A stretch of 6,166 nucleotides of DNA from Lachnospiraceae bacterium (GTDB lineage Bacteria; Bacillota; Clostridia; Lachnospirales; Lachnospiraceae), in NCBI GenBank assembly GCA_900772675.1, contig CAAGRM010000113.1:1-6166 (forward strand), in the 5' to 3' direction. The notes beneath the pieces are model-generated. The model had not been told where the DNA came from. It saw nothing but the letters and a program-made list of their open reading frames with translations, and searched no databases. The position numbers and the translations under genes were made by a program. Positions 1 through 6,166 of the stretch are shown here, one piece after another. How positions within the stretch are numbered: position 1 is the stretch's first letter; the number at the start of each line of letters is the position of its first letter.

Positions 1-93
1 ACACTTCCCTACGGGCTGATGTATGCCAACGAGCCGACGGCGGCGGCACAGAAATTTATCGATGCTGTGAAAGACATCGTTTCTGCTGTCTGA
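1..93 (+). CDS. 3' end of a plus-strand gene, possibly a LysR-type transcriptional regulator (partial)
   Basis: Frame 1 is open from the window edge and ends at TGA 91-93, giving 30 C-terminal residues that include LPYGLMYANEPTAAAQKFID. This resembles the end of a periplasmic-binding-protein-like (PBP2) fold: a last beta-strand with YGLMY, then an amphipathic helix of the type x-AAxKFIDxVK. Such an ending is common in the effector domains of LysR-type regulators and also occurs in solute-binding proteins. With so few residues the assignment is tentative. The DNA-binding domain, if there is one, lies outside the window. The gene converges on the minus-strand galactosidase genes, so it is not in their operon, and whether it regulates them cannot be told. 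No convincing terminator follows the stop codon; the next bases already belong to a sirtuin fragment on the other strand. Confidence 0.45.
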   Translation, partial: TLPYGLMYANEPTAAAQKFIDAVKDIVSAV

Positions 94-348
94 ATCGTCC
101 TCGACGAATGTCGCATCGGCGCGCAGGTTCATCGTCATTGGTTTTACGCAGTGCGGGCAGTATGGAATCAGGTTGGATGGAACTTCCCGCTTCGGTTTCA
201 CACCTTCTGGTAAAACCAGCGTTCCGTCTGACTGAATTTCGTACCCCTGCGCAAGAACCATCTTTCGAATCGTCTCTTCATTATCCTGTGTCTCCTGGCA
301 GCACGGCTCGCTGCACTGGAAGAGGCCGTAATCGCCCTGCGTATAAAT
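94..348 (-). pseudogene. Sirtuin (SIR2-family NAD-dependent deacylase) fragment, zinc-ribbon part only
   Basis: The minus-strand frame reads about 85 codons without a stop and includes IYTQGDYGLFQCSEPC, then NEETIRKMV, then LIPYCPHCVKPMTMNLRAD and FVEDD. These match what I know of the Firmicutes sirtuins often found beside macrodomain genes: the TQGDYGxFQC block after the NAD-binding half, a first zinc pair C-x3-C, a second pair C-x2-C, and an NLRxDxxFVxD segment. Intact members are roughly 250-300 residues and have an N-terminal GAG-type NAD-binding motif and a catalytic His; both are absent here. No start codon or ribosome binding site precedes the fragment. On the 3' side the similarity stops at about position 94, directly against the stop codon of the plus-strand gene; the frame then runs on antisense through that gene. 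I read it as a relic of a deleted or rearranged gene. An assembly join is the alternative. Confidence 0.72.
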
Positions 349-356
349 GGAAGGTT

Positions 357-503
357 TTAATTCTCCGTGATCTGCTGCTCCACGGCACGATGCAATTCGG
401 CGACGTATCGCAGAAAATTCTGACTTCCCAGCCCCGCCAGATGGAACAGAGCGGCCTTGTCAACCGCAAGGTTTACGCCGAGGTACCGCCTTTCCGGGTC
501 TTC
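357..503 (-). pseudogene. Unrecognised 48-codon open fragment between the GH42 gene and the sirtuin relic
   Basis: A minus-strand frame lies between a TGA at 504-506 and a TAA at 357-359 and encodes 48 residues, including DPERRYLGVNLAVDKAALF and LRYVAELHRAVEQQITEN. The composition (regular hydrophobic spacing, an Arg/Glu-rich amphipathic helix at the end, a natural-looking stop) looks like the C-terminus of a real protein. There is no ATG/GTG/TTG start with a ribosome binding site, and the frame differs from both the GH42 gene and the sirtuin fragment. I do not recognise the family. The order on the minus strand is this fragment, its stop, then the sirtuin piece within about 10 bases, so the two may be remains of neighbouring genes in a lost operon. 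It could also be a chance open frame; 48 codons is not decisive. Confidence 0.3.
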
Positions 504-522
504 TCAACAGACTTTTTCTGCT

Positions 523-2553
523 TTATCTTCCTTTCAGCACAATCGTGCTCCAGCTTCCGATCGTTCCGTCATACGTTCCCTGCCATACCGTGTACCGCTT
601 CGTTGGAAGTTTGACTTTTACGGCCTCCCGGTTAAAGTTCTGGACAAACACGTACCTGGTTCCGTCCTTCTGCTCGCGCATCGTGACTTCCACACCTTCC
701 GGAACTTCTTCCACGATCCGCTCCACACCGGCCTCTTCTGCCAGTTTCCGGCAGACTTCATCGTACAGTCCCTGTTCAAAGTCCGCACAAACGGCATACG
801 CTTTTCCCTTTCCGTACACATTCCGGGTCAGTGCCGGCATGCCGTCATAAAAATCCTTTCCGTATGTCATCACCACTTCCGCCGTCGATGGCTGTACCAG
901 CTCGCAGAGATGACTGCAGCGGTATGCCCGTTCCAGATGCAGCGGATTTTCCGGTTCCGGAATTCCTTCGTTCCATTCGCCATCGTACAGTCCGTCAATC
1001 TCCATACTCCGGAATCCCATCACATCCATCAGGTCATGCGGTGTTCCGCCTAAGTAACAGAGATCCGTCTCATCCACAATGCCGGACCAGTAGGTCAGCA
1101 GGAAGATTCCGCCGTTCTCCACAAACGTCCGAACCTTTTCTGTCCATCCTTCCCGCAGCAGATACACCATCGGCGCCGCCACCACACGGTATCCGTCGAG
1201 GCTCCTCGTCTCGTCAATCACATCCACATTGATGCCCAGTTTCCGGAATGCCTGATATGGCTTTTCCACGGTTTCTTTATAAAAAACACCTGCATTCCGC
1301 GGACCCGCCGCATCTTCCACCGCCCAGCGGTTTTCGACATCATAAATCACGGCTGCTTCCGCCGGGTTCTGCGAACCGTTCACTTCCTGCAGCTGCTCCA
1401 AAGCTACGCCGACTTTTGTCACTTCACAGAATACCCTGGTATCCGATCCGCCATAATGGTCGATCACCGCTCCATGAAATTTTTCGGATGCACCGCGGCT
1501 CTGCCTCATCTGGAAATACAGCACACTGTCCGATCCATGCGCAACCGCCTGCAGTGACGCGGCCTGCAGCATGCCCGGTTTTTTCAGCTTGCTGACGGAC
1601 TGCCAGTTCGTTGCGGAAGGACAGCTCTCCATCAGATAAAACGGCTTTTTCTGAATGCTCCGCATAATGTCATGCTGCATACCTGTATCCATCGCTGTTA
1701 CCGTCTCCGCCTCTTTATGCCAGGTCGGATAATTGTCCCAGGATACAAAGTCAATCACATCGGCAAACTTGTAGTAGTTCAGTCCGGTAAAGTTATACAT
1801 CATATTGATGGTAGACGGCTGTTCTGCCCCGGCGTCCCGCAGCGCTTTGATTTCCCATTTTACAAAATCTGCGGTCTGATCTGTCACAAACCGTTTCCAG
1901 TCCAGGTTCAGTCCGTGCAGCGAAGAATCTCCTTTCGGGGACGGACTTTCCACCTGATCGAAGTTCTGGTACGTATGACTCCAGAATGCCGTATTCCAGG
2001 CGCGGTTCAGCTGATCCAGCGTGCCGTATTTCTTCTTCACCCAGCCGCGGAACGCCTCCTGGCACAGCGGGCAGTGGCACTCTCCGCCATATTCATTCGA
2101 AATATGCCATGCAATCACGCCAGGGTGGTCTTTGAACATTTCCGCCAGTTTCGTATTGATGATTCTTGTTTTTTCCCGGTAAACCGGTGAGGTATAGCAG
2201 TGATTGTGGCGCTCTCCGTACAGATTCCGTTCTCTCGCTGCATTGACACGGAGCACCTCCGGGTATTTTTCTGCCATCCAGCGCGGTCTTGCCGCCGTCG
2301 GCGTGGAAAGTATGACCACAATTCCGTTTTCGTACAGGCGGTCAATCACCTCTTTTAACCATTCCAGACGGAAAACTCCTTCCTCCGGCTCTAAAAATGC
2401 CCAGGAAAACATGCCAAGCGAAACCTCGTTGATTCTGGCTTTCTTGAAATACGCCAGATCCTGTTCCAGAATCTCCGGGTAATCCAGCCACTGTTCCGGG
2501 TTATAATCGCCCCCATGCAGGAGCTTTCCAAAATTTACCTCTTTACCACGCAT
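523..2553 (-). CDS. Beta-galactosidase, glycoside hydrolase family 42
   Basis: This 676-residue protein has the usual GH42 length and hydrolyses terminal beta-D-galactosyl residues with retention of configuration. It begins with the family hallmark LLHGGDYNPEQW (residues 11-22). The (beta/alpha)8 catalytic domain spans about 1-385. The acid/base is Glu154 in WHISNEYGGE, and the likely nucleophile is Glu309 in FYLMES. Cys119, Cys159, Cys161 and Cys164 reproduce the four-Cys zinc site known from Thermus GH42 enzymes, including the C-x-C-x2-C spacing. A trimerisation-type middle domain follows (about 397-605) and a small C-terminal beta domain (about 615-673). No signal peptide is seen, so it acts in the cytoplasm. 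The ATG at 2553 is supported by AAAGGAG 9 bases upstream. It lies 155 bp downstream of lacZ on the same strand, so co-transcription is likely but not proven. Such enzymes often prefer short galacto-oligosaccharides over lactose; the substrate here is unknown. Confidence 0.96.
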   Translation of the reverse strand: MRGKEVNFGKLLHGGDYNPEQWLDYPEILEQDLAYFKKARINEVSLGMFSWAFLEPEEGVFRLEWLKEVIDRLYENGIVVILSTPTAARPRWMAEKYPEVLRVNAARERNLYGERHNHCYTSPVYREKTRIINTKLAEMFKDHPGVIAWHISNEYGGECHCPLCQEAFRGWVKKKYGTLDQLNRAWNTAFWSHTYQNFDQVESPSPKGDSSLHGLNLDWKRFVTDQTADFVKWEIKALRDAGAEQPSTINMMYNFTGLNYYKFADVIDFVSWDNYPTWHKEAETVTAMDTGMQHDIMRSIQKKPFYLMESCPSATNWQSVSKLKKPGMLQAASLQAVAHGSDSVLYFQMRQSRGASEKFHGAVIDHYGGSDTRVFCEVTKVGVALEQLQEVNGSQNPAEAAVIYDVENRWAVEDAAGPRNAGVFYKETVEKPYQAFRKLGINVDVIDETRSLDGYRVVAAPMVYLLREGWTEKVRTFVENGGIFLLTYWSGIVDETDLCYLGGTPHDLMDVMGFRSMEIDGLYDGEWNEGIPEPENPLHLERAYRCSHLCELVQPSTAEVVMTYGKDFYDGMPALTRNVYGKGKAYAVCADFEQGLYDEVCRKLAEEAGVERIVEEVPEGVEVTMREQKDGTRYVFVQNFNREAVKVKLPTKRYTVWQGTYDGTIGSWSTIVLKGR

Positions 2554-2562
2554 CTGTTCTGT

Positions 2563-2569
2563 CTCCTTT
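2563..2569 (-). promoter_or_regulatory. Ribosome binding site of the GH42 gene
   Basis: The minus strand reads AAAGGAG nine bases before the ATG at 2551-2553, an optimal Shine-Dalgarno placement. It fixes the start at MRGKEVNFGK rather than at a later codon. Confidence 0.85.
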
Positions 2570-2576
2570 ATTTCAC

Positions 2577-2614
2577 GAACAGCCCATCCTTCCTCCGCGC
2601 AGAATGAGCTGTTC
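2577..2614 (-). repeat. Inverted repeat (possible mRNA hairpin) just upstream of the GH42 ribosome binding site
   Basis: GAACAGC at 2608-2614 (minus strand) pairs perfectly with GCTGTTC at 2577-2583. After one mismatch the pairing continues with CAT/ATG (2604-2606 with 2585-2587). The loop carries a GGAGGA stretch followed by ATG and a four-codon reading frame, MGCS, that ends at TGA 2573-2575. There is no U-tract after it, so it is not a standard terminator. It ends only 7 bases from the AAAGGAG site and could affect translation of the GH42 gene, act as a processing site, or have no function. The repeat is seen directly; any role is inference. Confidence 0.45.
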
Positions 2615-2708
2615 TACAAAATTTTCTGCCTTTGCTGTCTGTTTCTGATCCAGAAATTCAAAAATCAGTCCGCCTGTTCTGCTTTTCGGCTTTCTGGAAC
2701 ATCTTACA

Positions 2709-5700
2709 TCAGATTCCCTTAAACGTAAAGGTAAACTCCAGTTTTTTATCAATCGGAATCAGGTACTCCGGATGGGTCTGTGCACCCCAGCTGTCGTCTC
2801 CGCCAACACCCATCTGCTGTTTTGTCACGCGCACAACGGTGTAATGTACCTGCGGCAGTTCATACGGATGCATCGCATTTTCCAGCTCGTGCGGTGTGTA
2901 CGGCAGTGCGGAAAATTCCATCTTGTCGCCGCTGAACATCATACCGCGGCCCTTGCGGTTCGTCACGGTTGCCCAGCGTACACCAACCTTGTTGCCGCAC
3001 TCCTGCGGAACGAGATATTTCGCCATATTGTCTTCGACTTTATTCTTATAAACGCCAAGCTTTGCTCCGGCGCAGCGGTCCACATACGTCTCCTCCGGTC
3101 CCATACCGTACCAGGTTACATGGTCGTAATCGGCATCCAGTTTGAACATCACGCCGAATTCCGGCATATCGCCGAGCTCTTTCACCGGATCATACGTCAG
3201 CGTCGTCTGAATGCTTCCATCGCCGAAGACACGGTAGGTCAGACGGCACTCGCTCGCCGGTGTGGTCGGCATTACATAGCGGTAGCTGACTTCTGCGCAG
3301 TCCTCGTGTACTTCGATTTCCGGCGCATACAGTCCCGGATAATGGCTGCCGTTCGGATATTTGTGGGACAGATACATCGAAGCAATCTTCCACTGGCTGT
3401 AACGCATCGGCATCAGGCTTCCGCAGTCATTGTCGATCGGCGCACGCCAGAAGTTCGGTTTCGGAATCATTTTGATCATCTCAACGCCGCCGTAACGGTA
3501 CGATACGAGTCCGCCGTTCAGATCGGAGAACATCACATCGAAATTCTCGCCGCGCACACCAAAATCATGGTTGGAACGGATCACTTCAAATTTCGCCGGT
3601 TTTTTTGCTTTCGCCGGTGCTTCCACTTCATAAACACCCTGTCCGAATGCAACTTCATGGCCGCGCCTGCCCCATACGGTGTCTTCTTTCAGACGGAAGG
3701 AAACGGTCACCGCATACTCGCCCGGAAGGGTCTGTACGGCAATCGGAAGCTCCACTGTTTTTTCGGAAAGCGGTTCCACGGAAACTTCCATCGGCACTTC
3801 TTTCAGTTTCTTTCCTTCTTTTTCGAGAATTACCACGCAGTCAAACGCATCGGTATTCACAAACAGGTTCTTATTTTTTACAACTGCTTTATCTTTCTGT
3901 ACATCCACAGCAATGTTCTGATAGCAGAATTTTACTTCCTGCATCTTCGGGGAAGCATCGCGCTCGCCGCCGTATACAATACCATTTCCGCTGAAATTGT
4001 AATCGCATGGATGATCATCAAAGTCTCCGCCGTACGCCTGAAACTCTTTTCCGTAGCGATCTTTCTTGTAGATCGACTGGTCAATATAATCCCAGATAAA
4101 GCCGCCCTGGAACAGCGGTTCTTCCTCGGCAAGATCCATATATTTCTTCATGGCACCGCAGGAATTTCCCATTGCATGGGCATACTCGCAGCAGACATAC
4201 GGTTTTCTTCTGTCTTTCGATAAAAATTCCCGGATCTCATTGACGGTCGTGTACATCCGGCTTTCCATATCGCTGGTATCGTTGTATCTGCGGTCGTCAT
4301 TAACTCCTTCATAATGAACGAGACGGGTCGGGTCCATCTTCCGGTACAGCTGGGACATCTCGAAAATAACTTTTCCGCCAAACGATTCATTTCCACAGGA
4401 CCAGATCAGAATCGCCGGATGGTTTTTGTCTCTCTGATACATCGAATTCACACGGTCGAGCATGCAGTCCATCCACTCCGGGCGGTCGCATGGTACAACA
4501 CCGGAGAAATCTCCGCTTCGTACCGCATCCGTATCTCTCGTTCCATGGGACTCCATGTTGCACTCCGCGATCATGTAAAGACCGTATTCATCGCACAGAT
4601 CATAAATGCCGACCGCATCCGGGTAATGGCAGGTACGGATTGCATTGATGTTGTTCTGTTTCATCGTTGTCAGGTCTTTGATCAGCTCTTCTCTCGAAAC
4701 GACACGGCCGGATACGGAGCTGAACTCGTGGCGGTTAACGCCTTTAAAGACAACCCGCTTTCCATTCAGCATCATGATGTGGTCTTTCATCTCAAAGCGG
4801 CGGAATCCGACTCTCTGCGGAATCAGTTCCTGCACCGTTCCATCCTCTGCGGTGACTTCCAGCAGAAGATCATACAGCACCGGTGTCTCTGCCGACCACA
4901 GTTCCGGTTGATCGACTTTCAGGACAAACTGTGTTTCCCCATCCAGCACACCTTCGGTGCTCTGCAGTACCGTTCCGTCTTTTGACAGGGTAATTTTTAC
5001 GTTTCCTGTTCCGATCGTTTTCGTATCAATGACCAGATCTGCCTTCGTAAACGTATCATCCAGCAGCGTCTGTACTTTCAGATCCGAAACGTGAACCTCC
5101 GGAATCGTGTACAGATACACATCACGGTAAATACCGGAGAAACGGAAGAAATCCTGATCCTCGCACCAGCTTCCGCTCGTCCATTTGAAAACCTGTGCTG
5201 CCAGTTTATTTTCGCCCTCTTTCAGATACGGGGTCAGTTCAAACTCGGACGGAGTAAACGTATCCTCGCTGTAGCCAAGGAAGGTTCCGTTCAGCCATAC
5301 GGCAATACCGCTCTCTGCTCCCTGGAAGGAAACAAAAAGCCGTTTTCCTTTCATCTGATCCGGCACTTCAAAATATTTCACATAGGAAGCGGTCGGGTTG
5401 AACCGCTCCGGAATCTCGCCCGGCTGGATTTCTTCTCTTCCTTCCCACGGATACTGCACATTGGCATACTGCGGTGCGTCGTATCCTTCCATCTGGATAT
5501 GCGCCGGCACGCGGATATCATCCCATTTTGTGCAGTCATACTCCGGTGTCTCAAATCCCGGAATCGTGCTCTCGTAGTTCTTTGCGTAGTGGAATTTCCA
5601 CAGTCCGTTCAGACTGTGACGGAAGTTTTCCACATGCTGCTCCATTTCTTCCACCGATCCATAATATCTGTGGTCGGAATGCGCCGGCACCCGGTTTTCT

Positions 5701-5747
5701 CCATAATACGTTGGGTCCTTCACTTTTTCATACTGAAATACACTCAT
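2709..5747 (-). CDS. lacZ: Beta-galactosidase, glycoside hydrolase family 2 (LacZ type)
   Basis: This 1012-residue protein is close to the 1023-1024 residues of E. coli LacZ. It hydrolyses lactose and other beta-D-galactosides in the cytoplasm; no signal peptide is present. Domain order is canonical: sugar-binding jelly roll (about 40-215, with FVSFQGAESGIAVWLNG), immunoglobulin-like domain (about 220-315), TIM-barrel core (about 318-610), a second beta-sandwich, and the C-terminal Bgal small-chain domain (about 725-1010). In the core, GVNRHEF (336-342) and RTCHYPD (371-377) are GH2 signatures. Glu454 in WSCGNES is the acid/base and Glu521 in CCEYAHAMGNS the nucleophile. Glu399 and His401 (NMESHG), with Glu454, correspond to the E. 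coli Mg2+ ligands. Trp987 in GGDDSWG corresponds to the active-site Trp999. The ATG at 5747 is fixed by AAGGAGG nine bases upstream. The gene sits 98 bp after an ABC sugar permease, with a terminator between them, and before a GH42 beta-galactosidase. Confidence 0.97.
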   Translation of the reverse strand: MSVFQYEKVKDPTYYGENRVPAHSDHRYYGSVEEMEQHVENFRHSLNGLWKFHYAKNYESTIPGFETPEYDCTKWDDIRVPAHIQMEGYDAPQYANVQYPWEGREEIQPGEIPERFNPTASYVKYFEVPDQMKGKRLFVSFQGAESGIAVWLNGTFLGYSEDTFTPSEFELTPYLKEGENKLAAQVFKWTSGSWCEDQDFFRFSGIYRDVYLYTIPEVHVSDLKVQTLLDDTFTKADLVIDTKTIGTGNVKITLSKDGTVLQSTEGVLDGETQFVLKVDQPELWSAETPVLYDLLLEVTAEDGTVQELIPQRVGFRRFEMKDHIMMLNGKRVVFKGVNRHEFSSVSGRVVSREELIKDLTTMKQNNINAIRTCHYPDAVGIYDLCDEYGLYMIAECNMESHGTRDTDAVRSGDFSGVVPCDRPEWMDCMLDRVNSMYQRDKNHPAILIWSCGNESFGGKVIFEMSQLYRKMDPTRLVHYEGVNDDRRYNDTSDMESRMYTTVNEIREFLSKDRRKPYVCCEYAHAMGNSCGAMKKYMDLAEEEPLFQGGFIWDYIDQSIYKKDRYGKEFQAYGGDFDDHPCDYNFSGNGIVYGGERDASPKMQEVKFCYQNIAVDVQKDKAVVKNKNLFVNTDAFDCVVILEKEGKKLKEVPMEVSVEPLSEKTVELPIAVQTLPGEYAVTVSFRLKEDTVWGRRGHEVAFGQGVYEVEAPAKAKKPAKFEVIRSNHDFGVRGENFDVMFSDLNGGLVSYRYGGVEMIKMIPKPNFWRAPIDNDCGSLMPMRYSQWKIASMYLSHKYPNGSHYPGLYAPEIEVHEDCAEVSYRYVMPTTPASECRLTYRVFGDGSIQTTLTYDPVKELGDMPEFGVMFKLDADYDHVTWYGMGPEETYVDRCAGAKLGVYKNKVEDNMAKYLVPQECGNKVGVRWATVTNRKGRGMMFSGDKMEFSALPYTPHELENAMHPYELPQVHYTVVRVTKQQMGVGGDDSWGAQTHPEYLIPIDKKLEFTFTFKGI

Positions 5748-5756
5748 TTTTATTTT

Positions 5757-5763
5757 CCTCCTT
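5757..5763 (-). promoter_or_regulatory. Ribosome binding site of lacZ
   Basis: The minus strand reads AAGGAGG nine bases upstream of the ATG at 5745-5747, a near-perfect Shine-Dalgarno sequence. It supports the start MSVFQYEK and suggests efficient translation. No clear -35/-10 promoter is visible in the 44 bases between the upstream terminator and this gene. Confidence 0.9.
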
Positions 5764-5791
5764 CTGGAATTTTGTTCTTTTTGATCTTTTG

Positions 5792-5828
5792 AAAAAAAGG
5801 TGGATATTCATCCAAATATCCACCTTTT
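5792..5828 (-). terminator. Intrinsic terminator after the ABC permease gene
   Basis: A perfect 14-bp inverted repeat has arms at 5795-5808 and 5815-5828 around a 6-base loop. The core is GGTGGATAT/ATATCCACC, extended by an A:U run. In minus-strand transcription the hairpin is followed by a U-tract (seven U, 5798 down to 5792). It begins 17 bases after the permease stop codon (5846-5848), the classic position. It should stop or strongly reduce transcription from the transporter genes into lacZ. The opposite direction has only a four-T run within the arm followed by CTG, so it is mainly a minus-strand terminator. Confidence 0.88.
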
Positions 5829-5845
5829 CTGTTCGATTCTTTTTC

Positions 5846-6166
5846 TTATTTTACGGCACCTGTGATACCTTCTGTGAAGCTCTTCTGGAAGCAGAAGAAA
5901 ATGATTGCTGTCGGGATCGTACAGATGAATACGCCGAGCATCAGCACGCCATAATCTACAGTGTAGCCGCCGAGCAGGTTCGCTACCAGCATCGGCATGG
6001 TGATGGATTCATTGTTCTGTAAGATAACCTTTGGCCACAGGTAGTTATTCCATGCATTCATAAAGGTGATGATTGTTGCTGCCGCATACGTCGATTTCAT
6101 GGTCGGCATATACATGCGGAAGAAAATTCCTGTCTCGCTTAAGCCATCGAGTCTTGCCGCTTCGAT
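5846..6166 (-). CDS. ABC sugar transporter permease, MalG type, C-terminal part
   Basis: The frame is open from the window edge and ends at TAA 5846-5848, giving the last 106 residues of a protein that is normally about 270-300 residues. It starts with IEAARLDGLSETGIFFRMYM, the EAA loop (EAA-x3-G) by which binding-protein-dependent permeases contact the ATPase. Two membrane segments follow (around TYAAATIITFMNAWNNYLW and VLMLGVFICTIPTAIIFFCF). The end, FFCFQKSFTEGITGAVK, is typical of MalG/LacG/AraQ-like inner-membrane permeases (CUT1 family), which import oligosaccharides. A MalF-type partner and a solute-binding protein would be expected upstream, outside the window. The position ahead of two beta-galactosidases suggests a galactoside or galacto-oligosaccharide as substrate; this is inference from context. 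A terminator lies directly after the gene. Confidence 0.93.
   Translation of the reverse strand: MEAARLDGLSETGIFFRMYMPTMKSTYAAATIITFMNAWNNYLWPKVILQNNESITMPMLVANLLGGYTVDYGVLMLGVFICTIPTAIIFFCFQKSFTEGITGAVK

Larger units (their letters stand above)
2554..2708. other. Intergenic region between lacZ and the GH42 gene
   Basis: This is 155 bp between the lacZ stop and the GH42 start. It contains the inverted repeat at 2577-2614, the GH42 ribosome binding site, and a small perfect palindrome TTTCTG-ATC-CAGAAA at 2642-2656 (6-bp arms, 3-base spacer). I find no sigma-70-like -35/-10 pair with good spacing and no U-tract terminator. The simplest reading is that the GH42 gene is transcribed from the lacZ side, but a weak internal promoter cannot be excluded. 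Confidence 0.6.

Noticed and set aside
498..517. Possible terminator after the GH42 gene or for the plus-strand gene (GTCT...AGAC followed by TTTTT)
   Set aside because: The stem is only 4 bp with a 7-base loop, too weak to call a terminator. The T-run would serve only plus-strand transcription and is about 400 bases from the plus-strand stop.
457..1595. Several overlapping plus-strand open frames opposite the GH42 gene
   Set aside because: They are antisense shadows of a well-supported gene, rich in Ser, Pro, Arg and His, and carry no recognisable domain.
2692..2699. TTCTGGAA present both upstream of the GH42 gene and upstream of lacZ (5762-5769), suggesting a shared operator
   Set aside because: It is an 8-base near-palindrome that also recurs (TTCTGGAA) within the permease coding sequence near 5882-5889, so it looks like chance recurrence.
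2573..2752. Minus-strand open frame of about 59 codons from a TTG inside the lacZ end to TGA 2573-2575
   Set aside because: It overlaps the last codons of lacZ in another frame, has only a TTG start without a convincing Shine-Dalgarno site, and an open frame of this length through the gap is not improbable by chance. No family recognised.
2772..4223. Long plus-strand open frame (483 codons) opposite lacZ
   Set aside because: It lies wholly antisense to a GH2 gene with every catalytic motif intact, has a His/Arg/Phe-rich composition typical of reverse-complemented coding DNA, and shows no ribosome binding site or family motif.
5091..6022. Plus-strand open frames across the lacZ start, the terminator and the permease end
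   Set aside because: They run through the terminator hairpin and antisense to two clear genes, with no start signals or recognisable domains.

Overview
The window looks like part of the chromosome of a low-to-mid GC Firmicute, probably a gut Clostridia/Lachnospiraceae-type bacterium. The reasons are strong AGGAGG-type ribosome binding sites, an intrinsic terminator with a U-tract, and protein styles typical of that group (an ABC sugar permease next to intracellular GH2 and GH42 beta-galactosidases). This taxonomic placement is an inference from style, not from a database match.

Almost everything is on the minus strand and reads right to left. At the right edge (5846-6166) is the C-terminal part of a MalG-type ABC sugar permease whose upstream part lies outside the window. 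It is followed by a very clear intrinsic terminator (5792-5828). Next come a complete GH2 beta-galactosidase of LacZ type (2709-5747, 1012 aa) and, after a 155-bp gap, a complete GH42 beta-galactosidase (523-2553, 676 aa). Both enzymes keep their catalytic glutamates and metal-binding residues and lack signal peptides. The locus therefore reads as import of a beta-galactoside or galacto-oligosaccharide by an ABC transporter, then hydrolysis in the cytoplasm by two unrelated beta-galactosidase folds. The actual sugar (lactose, lacto-N-biose-type milk glycan, or plant beta-galactan) cannot be read from the sequence.

The left end (1-522) is different. Positions 1-93 are the last 30 codons of a plus-strand gene, possibly a LysR-type regulator. 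It converges on the galactosidase genes. Between it and the GH42 stop codon are 429 bp without an intact gene. They hold an isolated piece of a Firmicutes-type sirtuin, containing both zinc-binding cysteine pairs but neither the NAD-binding nor the catalytic part, and next to it a 48-codon open fragment I do not recognise. The sirtuin piece stops exactly at the stop codon of the plus-strand gene, which marks an old rearrangement or deletion junction or, less likely, an assembly join.

I see no rRNA, tRNA, CRISPR array, insertion sequence or prophage gene. Overall this is a fairly ordinary carbohydrate-utilisation locus. The points worth a second look are the terminator between transporter and lacZ, the hairpin upstream of the GH42 gene, and the gene-debris region at the left. 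I did not find evidence of a novel system.
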